DNA of 6,953 nucleotides from an uncultured Lentisphaeraceae bacterium (GTDB lineage: Bacteria; Verrucomicrobiota; Kiritimatiellia; RFP12; DVOR01), in assembly GCA_946056345.1 (NCBI GenBank), contig CAMGJH010000054.1, positions 1 to 6,953 of the forward strand, in the 5' to 3' direction. The notes under the pieces are model-generated. The model did no database searches, was not told where the DNA came from, and saw only the letters and a list, made by a program, of their open reading frames with translations. Position numbers and translations under genes: made by a program. Positions 1-5,408 of this stretch are shown piece after piece (the stretch's first letter is position 1; every line of letters begins with the position of its first letter).

Positions 1-2
1 CC

Positions 3-44
3 CGGGCCTACCTCGAGGCGAACCCGGGGCGGACAAAAATGTAA
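3..44 (+). CDS. Possible 3' end of an upstream gene (13 codons)
   Basis: Reading from base 3, thirteen codons are open before a TAA at 42-44 and give the peptide RAYLEANPGRTKM. Its composition looks like a real bacterial C-terminus: mixed charge, the ordinary 'AYLEANPG' phrase, and C/G-rich third positions that loosen only at the end. Too little is present to name a family. The other two forward frames are also open over this short span, so the assignment rests on peptide plausibility and the stop position alone. If real, the gene lies in the same direction as the operon that follows and ends 82 bases before it. Confidence 0.35.
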   Translation, partial: RAYLEANPGRTKM

Positions 45-80
45 AACGCCCGGGGCCGCCCGTTCTGATGGCCGCCGTCC

Positions 81-110
81 CGCGCCGCTGCGAGCGAGGC
101 GCGCGTTCAT
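81..110 (+). terminator. Weak candidate terminator hairpin upstream of the operon
   Basis: CGCGCC (81-86) pairs perfectly with GGCGCG (98-103) around an 11-base loop and is followed by CGTTCATTT, which is only partly T-rich. It could end transcription of the upstream gene. The tail is poor and the downstream arm falls in the spacer of the promoter at 112-120, so it may be a chance GC-rich pairing. Confidence 0.22.
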
Positions 111-111
111 T

Positions 112-126
112 TGCTATACTGGGGCC
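112..126 (+). promoter_or_regulatory. Extended -10 promoter, predicted leaderless start
   Basis: The stretch TGCTATACT (112-120) matches the extended -10 pattern TGnTATAAT with one mismatch, and stands out as the only AT-rich patch in a very GC-rich intergenic region. The -10 hexamer TATACT ends at 120, so the usual start, about seven bases downstream, falls at 126-128, on the ATG of the first gene at 127. No convincing -35 hexamer is present 16-18 bases upstream (GAGCGA-like), which is tolerated by extended -10 promoters. No Shine-Dalgarno sequence lies before this ATG. The only G-rich patch, GGGG at 121-124, is two bases from it. All of this fits a leaderless mRNA. Confidence 0.6.
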
Positions 127-1179
127 ATGAAAGCGAGAACACTGTTCCTTTTGTTGGGTCTGGCGCTGGCGTCGGCGGCCTGGGCGCAGTATCGCGATTA
201 TGCGCAGATGGGCAAGACGCCGGCGGAGTTGCAGTTTATCGACGACCCGCTGGAGATTGAGAAGAAGGAGCCGGCGTGGTGGTTCTGGAATAAGCCCAAG
301 ATGGACACGGCGGCCGATCAGCTGGCCTACGCGGCCGAACTCGAGCGCGCGGGCAAGCAGCGCCGGGCGGTGAGCGCGTATAACGACTTGGTGCGCCAGT
401 GGCATACGGCGCCGGAGGCGCTCTATGCGCAGCTCTCGATTGCGCGGTTGGAGTCGGCCATGGGGAATGCGTCGGCGGCGTACGACGCGGATATCTACTT
501 GCTGGCCTACTTTGCCGGGCACTTCAAGTCGGGCCCGGTGTTGGAGGATGCGGTGGCGCAGGCCGATCAGATGGTGGCGCAGAACCGCGAGGGGAAGATT
601 AAGTTCCGCCTGGGCTCGGGGCTGCGGGCGAACTACGAGCGGATTATCCACTTTGCCCCGCGCTGGGAGCGCGTGCCCGAGCTGATGGTCAAGATTGCCG
701 AAATCTATGTGCAGGATGAGGAGTACGCCAGCGCCATTACGGTCTGCGACCGGCTCTTTATCGATTGGCCGGCCTATGAGAAGCTCGATGAGGTGGTGGA
801 TCTCTACTGCGATGCGTGCCGGCGCTTGGCCGACCAATGGCAGAATGATACCGGGCGCTTGAAGCACCTCGAGCAGCTGATCTCCGGGGCGATTATCTTC
901 CGCCCGGCGCATCCGAATGCCGCGCTCTTCGGCCGGTGGAAGCAGGAGATTTACGAGCTGCGCCGCGCCCGCTCCTACGAGAAGGCCACCTTCTACGACA
1001 ACCCCGAGGCCTACTCGCTGGAGGCGGCTATCCGGGCCTATCAGACCTTCCTGCGCGAGTTCCCCGACGCGCCGCAGGTGCCCCGGGTGCGCGAGCGCCT
1101 GGCGGAGCTGTCCATCGCCAACAACTTGCCGGCCGAGGGGCCCTCCGCGCCGGTTCGCGAGCAAGAGGAGACGAAGTGA
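127..1179 (+). CDS. BamD/YfiO-like TPR periplasmic protein
   Basis: The 350-residue product is likely a periplasmic TPR protein of the BamD (YfiO) kind, which in proteobacteria is a subunit of the outer-membrane protein assembly machine. Residues 1-20 are a clear signal peptide: basic MKAR, hydrophobic LFLLLGLALASAA, then AWA before Q21. Helical-repeat units that look like TPRs lie near residues 67-100 (ELERAGKQRRAVSAYNDLV), 183-215 (KIAEIYVQDEEYASAITVCDRL) and 296-328 (AAIRAYQTFLREFPDAPQVP). The last has the 'A...Y..FL..FPdap' pattern typical of BamD repeats. At 350 residues it is about 100 longer than E. coli BamD (245). Unlike classical BamD it has no lipobox cysteine, so it is predicted soluble after signal peptidase I cleavage. 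The start follows the promoter directly and has no ribosome-binding site. Its stop overlaps the LptE-like start by one base. Alternative: a generic TPR protein. I am confident of secretion and TPRs, less so of BamD orthology. Confidence 0.7.
   Translation: MKARTLFLLLGLALASAAWAQYRDYAQMGKTPAELQFIDDPLEIEKKEPAWWFWNKPKMDTAADQLAYAAELERAGKQRRAVSAYNDLVRQWHTAPEALYAQLSIARLESAMGNASAAYDADIYLLAYFAGHFKSGPVLEDAVAQADQMVAQNREGKIKFRLGSGLRANYERIIHFAPRWERVPELMVKIAEIYVQDEEYASAITVCDRLFIDWPAYEKLDEVVDLYCDACRRLADQWQNDTGRLKHLEQLISGAIIFRPAHPNAALFGRWKQEIYELRRARSYEKATFYDNPEAYSLEAAIRAYQTFLREFPDAPQVPRVRERLAELSIANNLPAEGPSAPVREQEETK
1165..1170 (+). promoter_or_regulatory. Ribosome-binding site of the LptE-like gene
   Basis: GAGGAG at 1165-1170 lies eight bases before the ATG at 1179, inside the end of the preceding gene. 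It decides this start over the upstream in-frame ATGs within the BamD-like gene. The junction is TGATG, so the stop and start share one base and translation is probably coupled. Confidence 0.75.
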
Positions 1180-1856
1180 TGCGTTATTTCGGATGGATGG
1201 CAGGCGCCTGCGCGGCGGTTGCGATGGTGTGCACCGGCTGCGCCGGCTATCAGCTCGGCTCGCCCGTGCCCCAGGAACTGCGGACAATCCATGTGCCGGC
1301 CTTCGAGAACCGGACCGAATACCCGATGGTCGGCGCAATGGCCGCACAGCAGTTTATGGACGCGATTATCGAGGACGGCACCTTCACGCTCACGACCTAC
1401 GACCGCGCCCGACTGCGCGTCCAGGCCATCGCCACGGGCATCTCCTCCTCCTCGGTGCGCTACGACCGCGAGAGCACGATGATCCCCGAGGAATACATCA
1501 TCACCCTCAAGGTCCAGCTCTACGTCTTTGACCGTGTGACGGGCGAAACCTACATCAATGGCAAGACCTTCTCCGCCTCCGACACCGTCCTCACCCGCGG
1601 CGAGTTCCAGACCGGCGTCACCGACGCCCTGCCGCGCGTCTCGCGCAAGCTCGCCCAGCGGATGCTCACCGCCCTGCACACGCTGCATCTGCCCCCCGAA
1701 GAGCCCGAGCTGACGCTCGAGGAGGCCGCCACCGTGCTCGAGGGCGAAAGCGCCGAGGTGCCCGAGCCGATCTCCTACTTCGGCACCGAGGAATCCGACG
1801 TGGAAAAGCAGGAGGAGGCCGAGCTCCCGCCCGAGGCCAAGCGCCCGGCGAAGTAA
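1179..1856 (+). CDS. lptE: LptE-like LPS-assembly lipoprotein
   Basis: This 225-residue protein resembles LptE, the outer-membrane lipoprotein that plugs the LptD barrel and helps deliver lipopolysaccharide to the cell surface. Residues 1-20 form a lipoprotein signal peptide ending VCTGC, and C21 is the likely lipidated residue. The following A-G-Y-Q-L matches the 'CGYxL' opening common in LptE. The core, residues 35-168, follows the family order: RTIHVPAFENRTEYP strand (35-49), MAAQQFMDAIIEDGTF helix (54-69), a 'D..rL...i' strand (75-90), EEYIITLKVQLYVFDRVTGE (104-123) and a final amphipathic helix (144-168). The lipobox is slightly atypical, with Cys instead of Leu at -3. Residues 172-225 form a Glu/Pro-rich acidic tail not expected in LptE and probably disordered. 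It sits between a BamD-like and an MsbA-like gene, which supports the envelope role. Sequence conservation in this family is low, so the name rests on pattern and context. Confidence 0.72.
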   Translation: MRYFGWMAGACAAVAMVCTGCAGYQLGSPVPQELRTIHVPAFENRTEYPMVGAMAAQQFMDAIIEDGTFTLTTYDRARLRVQAIATGISSSSVRYDRESTMIPEEYIITLKVQLYVFDRVTGETYINGKTFSASDTVLTRGEFQTGVTDALPRVSRKLAQRMLTALHTLHLPPEEPELTLEEAATVLEGESAEVPEPISYFGTEESDVEKQEEAELPPEAKRPAK

Positions 1857-1869
1857 GGCCCGCGGCACA

Positions 1870-3618
1870 ATGGTCTCGCCCAAAACCCTCCTCGTCGGCT
1901 TCCGCACCCTCTGCTCGTACTACCGCGCGCAGGGGCGGCTCTTAGTCTTGGACCTGGCGTCCATCGTGCTGCACGCCGGCGTGCAGGTGGCGATCCCCTT
2001 CACCGCCCTGCGCGTCTTCCAAGTCTATCTGCCCGCGGGCAACTTGCGCGCAACGGCGGCCGCGGCGGCGGTCTTTGCCGGGTTGGCGCTCGCGGCGGCA
2101 GGGCTGGAGTGGTGCTACATCCTCTTTGGCCACTGGCTTGGCATTCGCGTGGAAGCCGCGATGCGCAACGCCTTCTTCGACCACATCCAGCGCCTGCCCT
2201 TCGCCTACTTCGACCGCACGAAAACCGGCGAAGTCATCTCCCGCATCACCTCCGACCTCATGCTCGTGGGCGAGACCGCCCACCACCTCCTCGAAGACCT
2301 CGCCGAGGTCACCTTGATGCTCACCGGTGCCTTCGTGGTGATGTTCTCCCTCAACGCCTCCCTCGCCCGCTTCACCCTCCTGCCCATTCCCTTCATCCTC
2401 GTCTTCGCCGGTGCCTTCCAAAAGCGCATCCACCGCGTCTGGCGCGAGAACCGCCGCGAGGTCTCCACCCTCGCCTCCCACGTCGAGAACGTGGTCCAGG
2501 GCATTCGCGAGATTAAGAGCTTCACCAACGAGCAGCGCGAGCGCACCCTCTTCCGCCGCGTCAACAGCCGCTTCCGCCGCTCCTTCGAGCAGGTCTACAT
2601 CCTCTACGCCCCCCTCTTCGCCCTCACCCAGCTGCTCCTCGAGGGCTACTCGCTGCTCTACATCGCCCTCGGCGCCTGGATGGTCGCCACCGGCGCGGCC
2701 GACCTCCCGCAGGTCTTCGCCTTCTTTATGTACTCGCGCTACGTGACGACCCCCATGCGCCGCATCGTCAACGGCCTGGATATGTACCAGCAAGGGCTCG
2801 TGGGCTACTGCCGCTTCCGCGAGTTCCTCGCCCAAGCCCCCGAGGCCGACCCCGCCGCCGGCGGCGAGCCCCTGCGCGAGGTGCGCGGCGAACTGCGCTT
2901 CGAGGCGCTACGCTTCCGCTATCCCGGCACCGAGCGCACCGTTCTCGACCTCCCCGAGCTCACCCTCCCGGCCGGCAGCGTCTGCGCGCTCGTGGGCCCC
3001 TCGGGCGCCGGCAAGAGCACCCTCGCCGCCCTCATCCCCCGCTTCTACGAGCCCACCGAAGGCCACCTCTACCTCGATGGGCGCGACACCGCCACCCTCC
3101 CCAAGCGTTCGCTGCGCGAAGCCATCGGCATCGTCGCCCAGCGCCCCTTCCTCTTCGATGGCTCCATCCGCGATAACCTCCTCCTAGGCAACGCCGAGGC
3201 CGACGACGACACCCTCTTCGCCGCCCTCGAGCAGGCCAACCTCGCCGCCTTCGTCCGCTCGCTGCCCGAGGGCCTCTCCACCCCGGTAGGCGAGCACGGG
3301 CTGATGCTCTCGGGCGGGCAAGCCCAACGCATCGCCATCGCCCGCGTCTTCCTCAAAAACCCGCCCATCCTCATTCTCGACGAAGCCACCTCCGCCCTCG
3401 ACACCTTCGCCGAGGCGGCCGTCCAGGAGGCCCTTGCGCGCCTCTCCCGCGGCCGCACCACCCTCATCATTGCCCACCGCCTCACCACCATCCGCCACGC
3501 CACGCTCATCTGCTACCTCGAAGCCGGGCGCATCGTCGAGCGCGGTTCGCACGCCGAGCTCCTCGCGCGCAACGGCCGCTACGCCGAGCTCTTGCGCGCC
3601 GCCGGGATGCTCTCGTAA
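1870..3618 (+). CDS. MsbA-type ABC exporter (fused permease and ATPase)
   Basis: The 582-residue protein is a half-size ABC exporter of the MsbA kind, expected to work as an inner-membrane homodimer that flips lipid A-core or another lipid or drug using ATP. The membrane domain (about 1-320) has six likely helices near 24-47, 62-86, 145-164, 169-185, 247-272 and 278-296. It contains the coupling-helix stretch RLPFAYFDRTKTGEVISRIT (108-127), typical of this family. The nucleotide-binding domain (about 340-582) is intact: Walker A GPSGAGKST 376-384, Q-loop Q424, signature LSGGQ 480-484, Walker B ILILD 500-504 with catalytic E505, and switch H536. Length is the family norm (E. coli MsbA is also 582). 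It begins 13 bases after the LptE-like gene. The only Shine-Dalgarno-like match is TAAGG at 1854-1858, rather far from the ATG, so coupling to the upstream gene is likely. Substrate is inferred from context only. Multidrug or glycolipid exporters share the same motifs. Confidence 0.88.
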   Translation: MVSPKTLLVGFRTLCSYYRAQGRLLVLDLASIVLHAGVQVAIPFTALRVFQVYLPAGNLRATAAAAAVFAGLALAAAGLEWCYILFGHWLGIRVEAAMRNAFFDHIQRLPFAYFDRTKTGEVISRITSDLMLVGETAHHLLEDLAEVTLMLTGAFVVMFSLNASLARFTLLPIPFILVFAGAFQKRIHRVWRENRREVSTLASHVENVVQGIREIKSFTNEQRERTLFRRVNSRFRRSFEQVYILYAPLFALTQLLLEGYSLLYIALGAWMVATGAADLPQVFAFFMYSRYVTTPMRRIVNGLDMYQQGLVGYCRFREFLAQAPEADPAAGGEPLREVRGELRFEALRFRYPGTERTVLDLPELTLPAGSVCALVGPSGAGKSTLAALIPRFYEPTEGHLYLDGRDTATLPKRSLREAIGIVAQRPFLFDGSIRDNLLLGNAEADDDTLFAALEQANLAAFVRSLPEGLSTPVGEHGLMLSGGQAQRIAIARVFLKNPPILILDEATSALDTFAEAAVQEALARLSRGRTTLIIAHRLTTIRHATLICYLEAGRIVERGSHAELLARNGRYAELLRAAGMLS

Positions 3619-3627
3619 GGAAACGAT

Positions 3628-3632
3628 AAGGA
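3628..3632 (+). promoter_or_regulatory. Ribosome-binding site of the deaminase gene
   Basis: AAGGA at 3628-3632 is eight bases before the ATG at 3641. This selects that start over the in-frame ATG at 3434, which lies inside the ABC transporter gene and would add 69 residues of Arg/Ser/Pro-rich out-of-frame translation. Confidence 0.7.
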
Positions 3633-3640
3633 ACGCCACC

Positions 3641-4108
3641 ATGTCCGAGACCCCAGACACTCGCCCCGATTGGGACACCTACTTTATGTCCATCGCCCGC
3701 GTCGTTGCCGAGCGCGCCAACTGCTCTCGCCGCAAGGTCGCCGCCGTCATCGTCTCCGATCACCGCATCATCTCCACCGGCTACAACGGTACCCCGCGCG
3801 GCATCCGCAACTGCTTCGACGGTGGCTGCCCCCGCTGCTCGGGCCACGCCAAGAGCGGCACCTCCCTGGAAGAGTGCCTCTGCGTCCACGCCGAGCAGAA
3901 CGCCATCTGCCAGGCCGCCTACTACGGCATCCGCCTCGCGGGCGCCACCATCTACGTCACCCTCACCCCCTGCCTCACCTGCGCCAAGATGATTATCAAC
4001 GCCGGCATTCGCGAAGTCGTCTACACCGGCGAATACGCCTTCGATGAGCAGACCCGCAAACTCCTCGCCGATGCCGGCGTGGTCTGCCGCCGATTCGATG
4101 GGCGATAG
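3641..4108 (+). CDS. dCMP deaminase (ComEB family)
   Basis: This 155-residue zinc enzyme of the cytidine/deoxycytidylate deaminase family should convert dCMP to dUMP in the cytoplasm, feeding thymidylate synthase. The catalytic motif is HAEQNAI with zinc ligand H83 and proton-shuttling E85. The second part of the site is PCLTC (110-114) with zinc ligands C111 and C114. The substrate-side motif STGYNGTPRG (45-54) is typical of dCMP deaminases rather than tRNA adenosine or riboflavin deaminases. Between residues 58 and 81 is a Cys-rich insert (C58, C63, C66, C79, C81), consistent with the second zinc site known in some dCMP deaminases. Length is normal for the family. It starts 22 bases after the ABC gene and ends 31 bases before the next gene, so it is probably co-transcribed. 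In naturally competent Firmicutes the homologue is called ComEB, but nothing here points to DNA uptake. Confidence 0.9.
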   Translation: MSETPDTRPDWDTYFMSIARVVAERANCSRRKVAAVIVSDHRIISTGYNGTPRGIRNCFDGGCPRCSGHAKSGTSLEECLCVHAEQNAICQAAYYGIRLAGATIYVTLTPCLTCAKMIINAGIREVVYTGEYAFDEQTRKLLADAGVVCRRFDGR

Positions 4109-4124
4109 ACTCCAAGCCTCTCGC

Positions 4125-4130
4125 AAGGAG
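4125..4130 (+). promoter_or_regulatory. Ribosome-binding site of the repeat-interrupted secreted protein
   Basis: AAGGAG at 4125-4130 lies nine bases before the ATG at 4140, an ideal spacing. It is the best Shine-Dalgarno sequence near this gene and fixes the start upstream of the inverted repeat arrays, even though a later start would give a cleaner protein. Confidence 0.75.
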
Positions 4131-4139
4131 CCGTGAACG

Positions 4140-5408
4140 ATGCAGCGCAATAAACAGGGCAAGTCGACAGTCGACAGTCGACAGTCGACAGTTCGCGTGC
4201 CGCGACGGATTAAAGGATGGTTCGCACGGTGCCTCTCCCACAGCTCAGACGGGTTAACCACCTCGAGCGCCACCCCTGTCGACTGTCGACTGTCGACTCT
4301 GTTCCTCGTCGTGGCGCTTGCCGCCACGACGTTTGCCGCGCCCTCGCCCATGCAGTCGCCCGATGGCACGCTCTACGTCGGCTGCCAGACCAACGAGCGC
4401 GCCCCGATGCGCGCCCCGGTCCTGCGCTTCGCCCAAACCGTCAAGCAGCACTTCGAGGCCGACTTCCTGCCCCTCGGTTCGGCCGATAGCCCCCTCTCCA
4501 TCATCCTCGGCAGCGAAACCAACGCCGTCTCCACCCTCGTCAAGGACCGCTTCGCCCTGCGCGACAACTCCTTCTCCCAGCTCATCATCCGCGTGCCGAA
4601 CCCCGACACCGTCGACCTCGAGCTCCTGCGCACGGCCATCATCGAGGCGCTCTTGCGCGAACGCACCCGCGCCCTCGCCGGCTCCTACGCCGCGCTCACC
4701 TGGCCGCCCTGGTTCATCCAGGCCGCCGTCGACGCCTCTAAGGGGAACCTCGCCGTCGCCGAGGCCTACGAGCACGCCTTCGCCCTGCGCGAAGCCGGCG
4801 CGTTGCCCACCCCCGAAGCCCTCCTCGCCCCCGGTGCCCCGGCCCCGGACCCCGCCATCGCCGCCTGCTTCGCCCGCTGGCTCCTCTCCCTCGGCACGCA
4901 GGCCTACACCCCCCGCGAGGGCGAAAACGCCGCCGCAACCGAGCGCGCCATCGTCGCTGCCCGCCGCGAGCGTATCGCCCGCATCGAGGCCCTCCTCACC
5001 ACCCCTTGGACGGCCGAGGCCCTCTTGCCGCCCGATGCCGCAGCGCGCTGGAACGCCTGGCTCACCGAGCGCGAGCGCGCTGTCCTCCTGCCCGGCATCG
5101 TCACCCGCTCGCAGTTCACCCGTTGGCGCAAGAGCCTGGCCTTCCCCGAGAGCCCGGAGGCCGCCCGCGCCCTCTCCGAGCGCCTCTCGCGCGAGGCCAT
5201 CGGCAAGCCCCAGCCCTTCTGCGACCTCACCGAGCTCTACCTGCGCGCCTGCGCCGCCGCCGTGGTGGGCGACAACTTCCGCGCCGCCGCCCTCTGGTCC
5301 GAGGCCGACGAAGCGGCAACCCTCCTCGCCGCCCACCTGCAGAACACCCCCCTCCTCCAGCAGACCCCGCACGCCTTCGCCCCGAAAGGAAGCCAATCCA
5401 ATGAGTAA
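4140..5408 (+). CDS. Secreted protein of unknown function, signal peptide split by repeat insertion
   Basis: I do not recognise this 422-residue protein. A hydrophobic signal core LFLVVALAATTFAA is at residues 54-67, with likely cleavage after A67 before PSP, so the protein should be exported. The core is preceded by an abnormal 53-residue leader. Residues 9-18 and 47-53 are translated 7-base repeats (period STVDSRQ on the left; VDCRLST on the right). Removing residues 9-53 would leave MQRNKQGK joined to the hydrophobic core, an ordinary signal peptide. The mature part has an alpha/beta start (about 75-160), then a helix LLRTAIIEALLRER (162-175) and PPWFIQAAVDAS (189-200). These two lie where gluzincin peptidases carry HExxH and 'PxWlxEGlA', but no HExxH is present. 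The rest is mainly helical and Ala-rich. The gene is 31 bases after the deaminase and overlaps argH by eight bases. C-terminal residues QSNE are encoded in the overlap region. Function unknown; a degenerate peptidase-like fold is only a guess. Confidence 0.75.
   Translation: MQRNKQGKSTVDSRQSTVRVPRRIKGWFARCLSHSSDGLTTSSATPVDCRLSTLFLVVALAATTFAAPSPMQSPDGTLYVGCQTNERAPMRAPVLRFAQTVKQHFEADFLPLGSADSPLSIILGSETNAVSTLVKDRFALRDNSFSQLIIRVPNPDTVDLELLRTAIIEALLRERTRALAGSYAALTWPPWFIQAAVDASKGNLAVAEAYEHAFALREAGALPTPEALLAPGAPAPDPAIAACFARWLLSLGTQAYTPREGENAAATERAIVAARRERIARIEALLTTPWTAEALLPPDAAARWNAWLTERERAVLLPGIVTRSQFTRWRKSLAFPESPEAARALSERLSREAIGKPQPFCDLTELYLRACAAAVVGDNFRAAALWSEADEAATLLAAHLQNTPLLQQTPHAFAPKGSQSNE
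4163..4191 (+). repeat. Heptamer tandem array, left arm (GTCGACA x4)
   Basis: Four exact head-to-tail copies of GTCGACA (4163-4169, 4170-4176, 4177-4183, 4184-4190) are followed by a partial fifth. Because seven is not a multiple of three, the array is read in all three frames in turn and encodes a seven-residue period, STVDSRQ. The unit contains the palindrome GTCGAC, so the array can also pair with itself. Confidence 0.95.
4277..4298 (-). repeat. Heptamer tandem array, right arm (TGTCGAC x3, inverted)
   Basis: Three exact copies of TGTCGAC (4277-4283, 4284-4290, 4291-4297) plus a T are the reverse complement of the left arm unit. It encodes VDCRLST immediately before the hydrophobic signal core. 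It has one copy fewer than the left arm, so copy number differs between arms. Confidence 0.95.
5385..5390 (+). promoter_or_regulatory. Ribosome-binding site of argH
   Basis: AAAGGA at 5385-5390 is ten bases before the ATG at 5401 and lies in the last codons of the secreted-protein gene. The junction ATGAGTAA holds the argH start and the upstream stop, so argH translation is probably coupled to the upstream gene. Confidence 0.65.

Larger units (their letters stand above)
4162..4298. mobile_element. Small repeat-bounded insertion with inverted heptamer arrays
   Basis: A segment of about 135 bases is bounded by two inverted arrays of one 7-base unit and sits between the start codon and the signal-peptide core of the secreted-protein gene. 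The arms share a perfect 23-base inverted repeat (4169-4191 with 4276-4298) around an 84-base interior (4192-4275). The interior encodes no recognisable domain. Excising 4164-4298 (exactly 45 codons) would leave a normal short signal peptide, which argues for insertion into a pre-existing gene. No clear target-site duplication is visible and the element is far too small to carry a transposase, so it would be non-autonomous or spread by recombination. An alternative is local repeat expansion, not mobility. Confidence 0.5.

Noticed and set aside
23..55. Hairpin between the two CCCGGG blocks as an upstream terminator
   Set aside because: Only six pairs between self-palindromic blocks with a 20-base loop and no following T-run.
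4236..4275. tRNA-like D-arm (CAGCTCAG...GGTTAA...GAGC)
   Set aside because: The loop is too long, and no anticodon arm, TpsiC arm or acceptor stem can be found around it on either strand.
4163..4298. CRISPR array
   Set aside because: The 7-base units are contiguous with no spacers and the two arrays are inverted relative to each other; there are no cas genes.
4350..4352. Alternative start ATG (MQSPDG) for the secreted protein downstream of the repeats
   Set aside because: It would discard the clear signal-peptide core at residues 54-67 and has no ribosome-binding site, whereas 4140 has AAGGAG at ideal spacing.
4318..5400. N-terminal extension of argH by 361 codons
   Set aside because: The translation is almost entirely Pro, Ser, Ala and Arg, i.e. 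an off-frame reading of the secreted-protein gene. The ATG at 5401 has a ribosome-binding site and starts the conserved part.
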